Shown piece after piece: positions 26,462 to 34,757 of a stretch of 64,000 nt of DNA (its first letter is position 1; each line of letters opens with the position of its first letter). Source of the DNA: Janthinobacterium sp. 344 (GTDB taxonomy: Bacteria > Pseudomonadota > Gammaproteobacteria > Burkholderiales > Burkholderiaceae_D). Below the pieces are notes generated by a model. It was given only the letters and a program-made list of their open reading frames with translations. It was not told the origin of the DNA and searched no databases. Both the position numbers and the translations under genes were made by a program. The stretch covers positions 983,084 to 1,047,083 of the forward strand of contig NZ_FOKL01000001.1 of the NCBI RefSeq assembly GCF_900112025.1, in the 5' to 3' direction.

Positions 26462-26514
26462 CGTCAGCCGGCGGTCGTCAGCCGGCGGTCGTCAGTTGGC
26501 CGTCGTCAGTTGGC
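26462..26514. repeat. Short tandem repeats spanning the motD stop codon
   Basis: CGTCAGCCGGCGGT occurs twice in tandem (26462-26475 and 26476-26489), followed by two copies of CGTCAGTTGGC (26490-26500, 26504-26514). The last copy contains the motD stop (26506-26508). All four share the CGTCAG core. This is a likely slippage or duplication site that could vary the MotD C-terminus. Confidence 0.8.
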
Positions 26515-27303
26515 GGGCGCTGGCGCCGGGGCGGGCGCCGCGGGCGCCGTCGGCACTTCCGTCACCGTTTCCGGGATGCCCGACAGGATCGTCACGGCGA
26601 CGCGGCGGTTGCGCGCGCGCCCTTCCGGCGTGGCGTTCGGCGCCACGGGGATGTTGTCGGCGTGGCCCACGGCCGTCAGGCGCGAGGCTTGCACGCCGCT
26701 GGCGATGAACAGGCGCACGACGGCGCTGGCGCGCGCGGCCGACAATTCCCAGTTCGAGGCGAAATTCGAATTGCTGATCGGCTGCACGTCCGTATGCCCT
26801 TCCACCTGCACGTCGTGCGCGTCGTCCTTGAGCAGCACGGCGACGGCGCGCAGGGCCTGGTCCGATTCCGCCGTCAGGCGCGCCGCGCCCGGGTCGAACA
26901 GCACGCTGGCATTGATTTCCACGCTCACGCCGCGGCTCGTCTGCGTGACCCGCACCTTGCCTTCCTTCACCAGCGGCGCCAGGGTCGAGGTCAGGTCTTG
27001 CGCCAGGCGCGTCATGTGTTCGCGTTCGCGGCGGATGGCTTCCGTGCGGCGCTTCAGGGCGGGGTTCGGCAGCGGGATGGCCTGCGGCGCTTCCATGATG
27101 ATGGGCGGCGCGCCCTTTTCCAGGCTGAAGGCCTGGCCGATGGCATTCTGGAAGACGCGGTACTTGCCCTCGTTGACTTGCGAAATGGCGTACATGACGA
27201 CAAAGAAGGCGAACAGCAGGGTGATGAAGTCGGCGTACGAGATCAGCCAGCGGTCCTGGTTGTCCGGTTCCTCGTCATACTTCCTGCGCGCGCGCCGCAT
27301 CAT
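26506..27303 (-). CDS. motD: Flagellar motor protein MotD (MotB-like stator subunit)
   Basis: This is a stator subunit that anchors to peptidoglycan and carries the proton path. The 265-residue product has one N-terminal membrane helix ('ISYADFITLLFAFFVVMYAI') with Asp25 as the proton-accepting residue. A plug and linker follow, then a C-terminal OmpA-like domain with 'VEGHTDVQPISNSNFASNWE' and 'RARNRRVAVTI'. It forms a pair with motC 2 bp upstream. It is named MotD because it sits after fliA rather than beside the chemotaxis genes. Confidence 0.93.
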   Translation of the reverse strand: MMRRARRKYDEEPDNQDRWLISYADFITLLFAFFVVMYAISQVNEGKYRVFQNAIGQAFSLEKGAPPIIMEAPQAIPLPNPALKRRTEAIRREREHMTRLAQDLTSTLAPLVKEGKVRVTQTSRGVSVEINASVLFDPGAARLTAESDQALRAVAVLLKDDAHDVQVEGHTDVQPISNSNFASNWELSAARASAVVRLFIASGVQASRLTAVGHADNIPVAPNATPEGRARNRRVAVTILSGIPETVTEVPTAPAAPAPAPAPAN

Positions 27304-27305
27304 GG

Positions 27306-28052
27306 TCAGTGCTCGTGCAGCAGGCTCGATACGCGCTCTTCGATGATGCGCGTATGGTCGCCCGTGGCGATGTCATACATCACGGCGGCCGTGATTTCAT
27401 ACTGCAGCACGCGGCGCGTGACGATGGCCTTGAGCTTGTTCGCCACCGGCAGGAACAGCAGGTTGGCCAGGCCCACGCCATAAATCGTCGAGACGAAAGC
27501 GACGGCGATGCCGCCGCCCAGTTTGCTCGGGTCGGTGAGGTTTTCCATCACGTGGATCAGGCCCAGCACGGCGCCCAGGATGCCGATGGTGGGCGAGTAG
27601 CCGGCCGCCGATTCCCACACCTTGACGGCCTGGCGCTCGGCCAGTTCGTAGGCGGTGATCTCCACGTCGAGCAGCTGGCGCAGCTTGTCGGGCGCGATGC
27701 CGTCGACGATCATGCGCAAGCCCTTGGCGTTGAAGCGGTCGGCCGTGTTTTCCATCAGGCGTTCGAGCGCCAGCGGGCCGTCGCGGCGCGCCGTCAGGCT
27801 CCATAGCCCGATGTCGCGGGCCAGCGCGGCGCGCGTGTCGGCCGGCGGCAAAAACACCCAGCGCAGCATTTCCAGCCCGCGCACGAAAGTGCGCAGCCGC
27901 GTCTGCAGCAGCACGGCGCCGAAGGTGCCGATGACCACGATGGCGAAGGCGGCCGGCTGCAGCAGGGAGGCCATCTTGCCGCCTTCCAGTGCCTGGCCGA
28001 CCAGGAGGCCCGCCAGTGCCAGCGCCAGCCCGATTACGCTGGACCAGTCCAC
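27306..28052 (-). CDS. motC: Flagellar motor protein MotC (MotA-like stator subunit)
   Basis: This is the proton-channel stator subunit with four membrane helices. The 248-residue protein carries the MotA signature 'GYSPTIGILGAVLGLIHVME' and 'VAFVSTIYGVGLANLLFLPV' in the third and fourth helices and a charged cytoplasmic loop between helices 2 and 3. It overlaps the end of fliA by 19 bp and is followed directly by motD. The operon order fliA-motC-motD is shared by many beta- and gammaproteobacteria. Confidence 0.94.
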   Translation of the reverse strand: MDWSSVIGLALALAGLLVGQALEGGKMASLLQPAAFAIVVIGTFGAVLLQTRLRTFVRGLEMLRWVFLPPADTRAALARDIGLWSLTARRDGPLALERLMENTADRFNAKGLRMIVDGIAPDKLRQLLDVEITAYELAERQAVKVWESAAGYSPTIGILGAVLGLIHVMENLTDPSKLGGGIAVAFVSTIYGVGLANLLFLPVANKLKAIVTRRVLQYEITAAVMYDIATGDHTRIIEERVSSLLHEH

Positions 28053-28765
28053 GCCTGCTCCCTCAAGGTTGCGCGCAGGCGCGCGACGGCCTGGGTATGC
28101 AGCTGCGAGACGCGCGATTCCGACACGCCCATCACCGCGCCGATCTCCTTCAGGTTCAGCTCTTCTTCGTAGTACAGGCCCATGAGTATTTTCTCGCGTG
28201 GCGGCAGCGCGTCGATGGCATCGATCACGGATTGCCGGAAATCGGTATCGAGCAGGGAACGCAAGGGGTCGCTGTCCTCGTCCACGCAGTGGCGGTCGAG
28301 GAAGCTGTCATTGCCGTCCGGGTCATGAAAATCTTCGTAGTACACCAGCTGGTGGCCGCCGCCGTCGCCCAGCATTTCCTGGTAGTCGGCCAGCGACATC
28401 TTGAGCAGCTTGGCCACTTCCGACTCCGTCGGCGGATGGCCCAGGCGCTGCTGCAGGATGCTCATCGCCTCTTCGATCTTGCGCATGTTCTGGCGCATGC
28501 TGCGCGGCAGCCAGTCGCTGGTGCGCAGCTCGTCGAGCATGGCGCCGCGGATGCGCAGCACGGCATAGGTCTCGAACTGCGCGCCATGCGTTTCCTCATA
28601 GCGGCTGATGGCGTCCAGCAGGCCGATCATGCCGGCCTGGATCAGGTCATCGACCTCGACCGAAGGCGGCAATTTCGCCTTCATATGGTGCGCCAGACGC
28701 TTCACCAGCGGAATATGCTCCGTCAGCAAATAGTCCTTGTTCGATTTCCCTTTGACCGTGTACAT
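28034..28765 (-). CDS. fliA: Flagellar sigma factor FliA (sigma-28)
   Basis: FliA directs RNA polymerase to late flagellar genes. The 243-residue protein has region 2 ('LPPSVEVDDLIQAGMIGLLD'), region 3 and a region 4 helix-turn-helix ('LNLKEIGAVMGVSESRVSQL'). It is the target of FlgM, whose gene in this window has a consensus FliA promoter. It lies between flhG and motC on the minus strand and overlaps motC by 19 bp. Confidence 0.98.
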   Translation of the reverse strand: MYTVKGKSNKDYLLTEHIPLVKRLAHHMKAKLPPSVEVDDLIQAGMIGLLDAISRYEETHGAQFETYAVLRIRGAMLDELRTSDWLPRSMRQNMRKIEEAMSILQQRLGHPPTESEVAKLLKMSLADYQEMLGDGGGHQLVYYEDFHDPDGNDSFLDRHCVDEDSDPLRSLLDTDFRQSVIDAIDALPPREKILMGLYYEEELNLKEIGAVMGVSESRVSQLHTQAVARLRATLREQAWTGPA

Positions 28766-28810
28766 AGGCTGCTTATTGTTTTCTCGTCTTATCTGATGCT
28801 ACGGTTGGAT

Positions 28811-29674
28811 TCAGGCGCTGAAATGGTGGGCGCTCCCCGTCTGGCACAAGGTGGAACCGAGCACCGGCGCCGCCGAACGCGCCAGCCGCTCGGCCAGCCC
28901 GCGAAACGCCACCGACGCCCCCGCCAGCGGAAACGCATCGACCACGCTGCGGCCCAGGCGCGCCGCGCGGTGCAGATACTCATCGGCTGGCACCGAACCC
29001 ATCGACGTCAGTTTCACGGCCAGGTAGCGGCTTGCCGCCTGCGCCATATTATCGTATACCACTTTTGCCTCGGATTCGGAAGCGCCAGTGACAAGTATGC
29101 CGAACGGGCGCCGGCCCAATTCCTGGTTCAGGCGCTTGATCAGGCAGTAGGCCGCCTTGATCGAGTTGGCGCTGTTCGACACTTGCACGACGATATCCGA
29201 TGCCGCCATCAGCGGCACGGGGAAGCACTCGCCCTGCTCTGCCACCACGCCGTCGACCAGCACGATGCCGCTCTGGCGCGCCAGTACCTCGAAGGTCTTG
29301 CCCAGGCGGCGCGTATCGTCGGCGCCCGCATAATCATGGCTATCCATCAGATGGTTGCGCGCGCCCATGTAGGCCACGCCGAAACCTTGCGGCACCTGGT
29401 GGATCACCTGGTTCAGGCCGCACTGCTGGCGCGCCACGTCGAGCAGGCTGGCGCCATGCGCCAGGCCCAGCCGCGCCGCCACGCCTTCGCTGCCGCCGCT
29501 GGCATCGACCAGCAGCACTTCATTGCCGCCGTAGGCCAGCGACGCCCCCAGGTTCACCAGCATGGCACCCTTGTCATCCTGCGGCGTGGCCGACAAAAAC
29601 GTCATCACGCGCGGCTGCGGACCGGCCAGCATGCGGCGCAGGCCTTCGGCCTGGTCGAAATCGAAATTAGCCAA
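28811..29674 (-). CDS. flhG: MinD-like flagellar number regulator FlhG (FleN) with degenerate P-loop
   Basis: FlhG normally is a MinD-type ATPase that limits flagellar number and opposes FlhF. This 287-residue protein has the FlhG N-terminus ('NFDFDQAEGLRRMLAG') and the right context, overlapping flhF by 8 bp. The deviant Walker A reads SATPQDDKGAMLVNL where active members have SGKGGVGKT-type sequence. Only the central lysine aligns; the signature lysine and the glycines are missing. The following 'LLVDASGGSEG' keeps the first Asp but has Ser where the family has the second Asp. ATP hydrolysis is therefore doubtful (inference). Confidence 0.9.
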   Translation of the reverse strand: MANFDFDQAEGLRRMLAGPQPRVMTFLSATPQDDKGAMLVNLGASLAYGGNEVLLVDASGGSEGVAARLGLAHGASLLDVARQQCGLNQVIHQVPQGFGVAYMGARNHLMDSHDYAGADDTRRLGKTFEVLARQSGIVLVDGVVAEQGECFPVPLMAASDIVVQVSNSANSIKAAYCLIKRLNQELGRRPFGILVTGASESEAKVVYDNMAQAASRYLAVKLTSMGSVPADEYLHRAARLGRSVVDAFPLAGASVAFRGLAERLARSAAPVLGSTLCQTGSAHHFSA

Positions 29675-30989
29675 GATGCACCCCGCGCGGGTTGCGGGCG
29701 GCCGCCTGCGCCATCAGCAGCGGCAATTCGGCGTCGGAAAACTGCGTCGCCGCCGCATCGCGCTTGAGCTTGAAGGCGCGGTCGATCAGGTAGCCGCGGT
29801 CGGCCAGGTACAGGTCTTCCGGCACGCGCTGGCCGTTCGACACATAAAACAGGTTGAGTTTCTGGCGGATCACCACGTCGAGCACATTGCCGATCGAGGC
29901 CGCTTCATCGAGCTTGGTCATGATGCAGCCAGCCAGGCCGCTGCCTTGATACGCGCGCACCACTTCGTTCAGGGTTTCCTGCGTCGCCGTGGAATTGAGG
30001 CACAGCAGGCGTTTCACGTCGGCGCCGGCGCCCGACAGCATGGCCACCTGTTCCGTCACCATCTGGTCGCGCTGGCTCACGCCCACCGTATCGATCAGCA
30101 CCGTATGCTTGTTCTTGAGTTCCTTCAGGGCGATGCGCAAGTCGGCCTCGTCCTTCACGGAATGCACCATCACGCCGAGGATCTTGCCGTAGATGCGCAA
30201 CTGTTCATGCGCGCCGATACGGTAGGCGTCGGTGGTGATCAGGGCCAGCTTTTCCGGGCCGTGGCGCATCACGCAGCGCGCCGCCAGCTTGGCCGTGCTG
30301 GTGGTCTTGCCGACGCCCGTCGGGCCGACGAGGGCAAATACGCCGCCCTGCTCCAGCATGGCGTCTTCATTGGCCACCGTGTTCAGGTTGCGGCTGAGGA
30401 CAGTCTTGATCCAGCGCATGCTTTGCGCGCCATCGAGGCCGGCCGGCAGCTTGTCGATCAGGTAGCGCGCCAGGCTGGCCGAGAAGCCGGCGGCCAGCAT
30501 TTCGCGCAGCACCACGGCTTTTTGCGGCTCGCGCTGCTGCGTCGAGCCCCACGAGATTTCCGCCAGCTGGGTTTCCATCATGCCGCGCATGGCGCGGATT
30601 TCATTCATCATGCCGCTCATCTCGGCGGCGGCGTTCTCTTTGACGTGCGCCAGCGCGCTGGCCATCATCTGCTGCATGCGGGCCATGTCCATGGGCTCGG
30701 CGGCAGGCTGGCGCGGCGCGGCGGGACGCGGCGCGGCCGGGCGCTGGGCCGGGGCGGCAGGACGCTGCGGCGTGGCGAACTGGGTCTGCAACTGGGGACG
30801 GGGCTGGGCCATTTCGGAGGCGGCCGGCGGCGACGCCAGCGAAGCGGCATCGTCATTGGCCAGCGCGAGGATCTCCACCACGCCATCGGCCTGGCGGTTC
30901 GACAGGATCACGGCGTCGGGGCCGAGCGCTTCGCGCACCTTGCGCAGCGCATCGCGCGACGAGGCGCCCGTGAATTTCTTCACATTCAT
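29667..30989 (-). CDS. flhF: Flagellar SRP-like GTPase FlhF
   Basis: FlhF places the flagellum at the cell pole. I start it at the ATG at 30989 with a GGGAGG site, giving 440 residues. An N-terminal segment 'MNVKKFTGASSRDALRKVRE' is followed by a Pro/Ala/Arg-rich B-like linker. The NG GTPase domain has G1 'GPTGVGKTT' (about residues 222-230), then 'ITTDAYRIGAHEQL' and 'IDTVG'. The GTPase motifs are intact, in contrast to the partner FlhG. Confidence 0.96.
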   Translation of the reverse strand: MNVKKFTGASSRDALRKVREALGPDAVILSNRQADGVVEILALANDDAASLASPPAASEMAQPRPQLQTQFATPQRPAAPAQRPAAPRPAAPRQPAAEPMDMARMQQMMASALAHVKENAAAEMSGMMNEIRAMRGMMETQLAEISWGSTQQREPQKAVVLREMLAAGFSASLARYLIDKLPAGLDGAQSMRWIKTVLSRNLNTVANEDAMLEQGGVFALVGPTGVGKTTSTAKLAARCVMRHGPEKLALITTDAYRIGAHEQLRIYGKILGVMVHSVKDEADLRIALKELKNKHTVLIDTVGVSQRDQMVTEQVAMLSGAGADVKRLLCLNSTATQETLNEVVRAYQGSGLAGCIMTKLDEAASIGNVLDVVIRQKLNLFYVSNGQRVPEDLYLADRGYLIDRAFKLKRDAAATQFSDAELPLLMAQAAARNPRGVHLG

Positions 30990-31331
30990 GGCCGGCCTCC
31001 CGGGGCGGGGTTGGCGCAATATTGGCTGAACTGTGTGACCATCATCGACTCCTGTTGCTTGAGTGCTGTCTTCCACATGGACACAGATCACCCGGACAGT
31101 TTCCATTATTAGCGATGCACTGGGGAAACGATCGAAGGAACAGGACGGGAAAGTGCCCGTTATTCAGTTTGCCGCGAGGAAATTGATGTTTATTTGACCA
31201 AAAGCAAGGGCTGGGGTTAGACCCCCCACCCACTAACGCTAACGACATCTGGGGTCAGACCCCCTCGCAGGTTGGCGATGACCTCCATGTTGGCGGTGTT
31301 GAGGGTCTGACCCCGGCATTAACTATGTCAA
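30990..31331. other. 342-bp spacer between flhA and flhF
   Basis: This spacer separates two genes of the same strand that are often close together. It holds three copies of the GGGGTCAGACCCC-type repeat in its flhA-proximal half (31213-31314). The flhF-proximal half has moderately AT-rich DNA without a coding frame. A separate flhF promoter is likely here, but I cannot point to a convincing -35/-10 pair. Confidence 0.6.
31213..31314. repeat. Three GGGGTCAGACCCC-type repeats
   Basis: GGGGTTAGACCCC lies at 31213-31225, GGGGTCAGACCCC at 31251-31263 and GGGTCTGACCCC at 31303-31314 (inverted relative to the previous copy). The core is near-palindromic. The same motif forms the hairpin at 17937-17963, so it is a dispersed family rather than a local site. 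Confidence 0.8.
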
Positions 31332-33428
31332 CTACTGCGCGCCCACCAGGCTGGTGACGCGGATCGTCTTGGTTTCCGGCACTTCCGAATGCGACAGCAC
31401 TTTCAACTGCGGCAAGGCGCGGCGCAGGAAACGCGACAGCAGGGCGCGCAGCGGCGCCGGTACCAGCAGCACGGGCGTCAGGCCCAGCGCTTCCTGCTGC
31501 TGCGCGGCCAGGCCCGCCTGGTGCGCGATGGTATCGGCCAGGCCAGGCTCGATGCCGGCGCCGTCGCCGCCATTGCCCATGGCCTGCATCAGCAGGCGCT
31601 CCAGGCGGCTGTCCAGGGTCATCACGGACAGCTCGGCCGCGCCGGGGAACAATTGCTGCACGATGGCGCGGCCCAGCGCCACGCGCACCAGCGCCGTCAG
31701 GTCGTTCGGGTCCTGCGTGTGCACCGTGTGCTCGGCCAGGGTTTCGATGATGGTGCGCATGTCGCGGATGTGCACGCCTTCGGCCAGCAGGTTCTGCAGC
31801 ACTTTCTGCAGGGTCGACAGCGACAGCATCTTCGGCACCAGGTCTTCCACCAGGCGCGGCGCATCCTTGCCCAGGTGGTCGAGCAGCGACTGCACTTCCG
31901 CGCGCCCCAGCAGTTCGGAGGCATGCGAGGTGATCAGGTGATTCAGGTGCGTGGCCACCACGGTGCCCGCGTCGACCACCGTATAACCCATCGATTGCGC
32001 CTGGTCGCGCAAGGTCGCCTCGATCCAGGTGGCGGGCAAGCCGAACGCGGGGTCGGTGGTGGCCAGGCCGGGCAAGGTGCCGCTGGCCATGCCGGGGTTG
32101 ATCGCCAGGAACTGGCCATTGAACGCTTCGCCCACGCCCACTTCCACGCCCTTCAGGGTGATGCGGTAGGCCGATGGCTTCAATTCCAGATTGTCGCGGA
32201 TGTGCACGGGCGGCGCCAGGAAACCCACTTCCTGGGCGAATTTCTTGCGGATGCCCTTGATACGCTTGAGCAATTCGCCGCCCTGCGTCTTGTCGACCAG
32301 GGGGATCAGGCGGTAGCCCACTTCCAGGCCCAGGGTATCGACGGGCATGATGTCTTGCCAGGTGGCCTCTTCCTGCTCGGGCGCCACGGTGGCTTGCGGC
32401 ACCTCGGCCGGCTTCTCGGCGGCCTCTTTCGCCTGCGCGCGCTTCTTGCTGATCAGATAGGCGGCCCCCGCCAGCAGCGACGCCAGCAGGATGAAGACCA
32501 TGTTCGGCATGCCGGGAATCAGGCCCATGCCGCCGATGATGCCGGCCGTAATGTACAGCACCTGCGGTTTCGCAAACAGCTGCCCCACCAGCTGGGTGCC
32601 GATGTCCTGTTCGCTGGCCACGCGCGAGACGACGATACCGGCCGCCGTGGAAATGATCAGCGAAGGAATCTGCGCCACCAGGCCGTCACCGATGGCCAGC
32701 AGCGTGTAGTTCTTCAGCGCATCGGCAAAGCCCATGTCGTGCTGCAGCAGGCCCACCAGCAAGCCGCCGACGATATTGATGACGGTGACCATGATGCCGG
32801 CGATGGCATCGCCGCGCACATATTTGCTGGCACCGTCCATGGCGCCATAGAATTCCGCTTCCTGCGCCACTTCCGTGCGGCGGCGGCGCGCTTCGTCTTC
32901 GCCGATCAGGCCCGCGTTCAGGTCGGCATCGATGGCCATCTGCTTACCCGGCATGGCGTCCAGCGCGAAGCGGGCGCCCACCTCGGCGATACGGCCCGCA
33001 CCCTTGGTCACGACGGTAAAGTTGATGATCGTCAAAATAATGAAGACCACGATACCCACGGTGTAGTTGCCGCCAATCAGGAAGTGGCCGAACGCCTCGA
33101 TCACTTTACCGGCCGCGTCGGCGCCCGTATGGCCTTCCGTCAGCACCACGCGCGTGGAGGCCACGTTCAAGGACAGGCGCAGCATGGTCGATACGAGCAG
33201 GATGGTCGGGAAGGCCATGAAATCGAGCGGCTTGACCGTGTACAGCGCCGTCAGCAGCACAATGATGGACAGCGCGATATTGAAACTGAAAAAGATGTCG
33301 AGAATAAAGGCGGGCAGCGGCAGCACCATCATCGCCAGCAGCATGATGATGATGACCGGCGCGGCGATACCCTTGCTGGCGTTGTCGCTCATTCCGCTGA
33401 GCCAGGCTGGCATTCTCAGGCCGTTCAT
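31332..33428 (-). CDS. flhA: Flagellar export gate protein FlhA
   Basis: FlhA is the large export gate subunit and docking platform for chaperone-substrate complexes. The 698-residue protein has about eight N-terminal membrane helices. The FHIPEP region includes 'AIDADLNAGLIGEDEARRRR', a family signature, and is followed by a long cytoplasmic domain from about residue 330. Length is typical. Its start overlaps the end of flhB by 4 bp, so the two are coupled. Confidence 0.98.
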   Translation of the reverse strand: MNGLRMPAWLSGMSDNASKGIAAPVIIIMLLAMMVLPLPAFILDIFFSFNIALSIIVLLTALYTVKPLDFMAFPTILLVSTMLRLSLNVASTRVVLTEGHTGADAAGKVIEAFGHFLIGGNYTVGIVVFIILTIINFTVVTKGAGRIAEVGARFALDAMPGKQMAIDADLNAGLIGEDEARRRRTEVAQEAEFYGAMDGASKYVRGDAIAGIMVTVINIVGGLLVGLLQHDMGFADALKNYTLLAIGDGLVAQIPSLIISTAAGIVVSRVASEQDIGTQLVGQLFAKPQVLYITAGIIGGMGLIPGMPNMVFILLASLLAGAAYLISKKRAQAKEAAEKPAEVPQATVAPEQEEATWQDIMPVDTLGLEVGYRLIPLVDKTQGGELLKRIKGIRKKFAQEVGFLAPPVHIRDNLELKPSAYRITLKGVEVGVGEAFNGQFLAINPGMASGTLPGLATTDPAFGLPATWIEATLRDQAQSMGYTVVDAGTVVATHLNHLITSHASELLGRAEVQSLLDHLGKDAPRLVEDLVPKMLSLSTLQKVLQNLLAEGVHIRDMRTIIETLAEHTVHTQDPNDLTALVRVALGRAIVQQLFPGAAELSVMTLDSRLERLLMQAMGNGGDGAGIEPGLADTIAHQAGLAAQQQEALGLTPVLLVPAPLRALLSRFLRRALPQLKVLSHSEVPETKTIRVTSLVGAQ

Positions 33429-34621
33429 GGTGTGCTTCCTTTATTCTTGTCTGCGGCGTCTGCTGCCGGTGGTGTCTGCGATGCGGGGTTGAGCGGGTCG
33501 AGCTCGGGCGGCACTGCCAGCTTGTTCGGCCGGTCCGGGCGCTGGCCGTGGCCATTGCCGTAGTTGCGCAGCTGGAACACGTAGGCCAGCACTTCGGCCA
33601 CGGCGCCGTACAGCGCCTCGGGAATCTCGTCGCCGATATCCGTATGCTTGTACAGGGCGCGGGCCAGGGCCGGCGCTTCCAGGATGGCGACCTTGTGCTC
33701 GCCCGCCAGTTCGCGGATCTTCGCCGCCACCTCATCGACGCCCTTGGCCACCACCTGCGGCGCGCCGCGCGAATTCTCGCCGTATTTCAGCGCCACCGCA
33801 TAGTGCGTCGGGTTGGTCACCACCACGTCGGCCGTGGGGACGTCGGCCATCATGCGGCGGCGCGACATTTCATGCTGCATCTGGCGGATCTTCGCCTTGA
33901 TCTGCGGATTGCCGTCCGATTCCTTCGACTCTTGCTTGACTTCCTGCAGGGTCATTTTCATTTTGTTGGCGTAGTGCCACATCTGGTACGGGCCGTCGAT
34001 GGCGGCGATGAGACCCAGCGCGCCGACGATCAGCAAAAAGGCCGTGATCAATAAGCTGATCAGATGAGCCGAGCCGGCGCGCAAGGACTCCACCGACAAA
34101 CCCAGCACGGCATCCTTCTGATGCTGCATCACCAGCCAGGCCACCACGCCGACGACGAGGGTCTTGGCGATGGCCTTGAGCAATTCCACCAGGGAATTCT
34201 TCGAAAACATGTTGCCCAGGCCGCGAATCGGGTTGAGCTTGCCGAAATTGGGGGTAAACGCCTTGGAGCTGAACAGCCAGCCCCCCACCAGCACGGGCGA
34301 GGCCAGCGCGACGAGCATGATGGCCAGCGCATACGGCAGGCAGGTGAGCAGGACCGAGCCCACGTCATAGCCGATGCGCAGCATCATCGCATCGGGATTG
34401 AGTATCTGCTCGCGGTCCAATGTCAGCCCGGAAACCATGACGGCCGTCAGCCGGCGCACGATGGCGTCGCCGGCAAACCACAGGCAGCAGCCGGACGCCA
34501 TCAGCACCGTGAACGTCGCCACTTCACGCGATCGCGGAACGTCGCCTTCCTCACGCGCCTGCTCGAGGCGCTTCGGTGACGCGGCTTCGGTCTTTTCTGC
34601 GTCGCTGTCTTCCGACATCAA
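33425..34621 (-). CDS. flhB: Flagellar export switch protein FlhB
   Basis: FlhB controls the switch from hook to filament export through autocleavage. The 398-residue protein has the N-terminal 'EDSDAEKTEAASPKRLEQAR', four membrane helices and the autocleavage site NPTH at about residues 269-272 (within 'VVTNPTHYAVALKYGE'), so cleavage should be functional. The tail is Pro-rich. It is the first gene of the flhBA unit on the minus strand. Confidence 0.98.
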   Translation of the reverse strand: MMSEDSDAEKTEAASPKRLEQAREEGDVPRSREVATFTVLMASGCCLWFAGDAIVRRLTAVMVSGLTLDREQILNPDAMMLRIGYDVGSVLLTCLPYALAIMLVALASPVLVGGWLFSSKAFTPNFGKLNPIRGLGNMFSKNSLVELLKAIAKTLVVGVVAWLVMQHQKDAVLGLSVESLRAGSAHLISLLITAFLLIVGALGLIAAIDGPYQMWHYANKMKMTLQEVKQESKESDGNPQIKAKIRQMQHEMSRRRMMADVPTADVVVTNPTHYAVALKYGENSRGAPQVVAKGVDEVAAKIRELAGEHKVAILEAPALARALYKHTDIGDEIPEALYGAVAEVLAYVFQLRNYGNGHGQRPDRPNKLAVPPELDPLNPASQTPPAADAADKNKGSTP

Positions 34622-34757
34622 TCAACTCCGGTGAAGTCCCGCGGCCTGGCTAGGCGCAATACGGACTGGGCATGGAGCATTATCGGTTCAATCAGCACAA
34701 CGCCATCAAGGGAAAAGGGGGGCGAATCCCCTGCTTTTCCTTTGCTCTCCAGAAACC

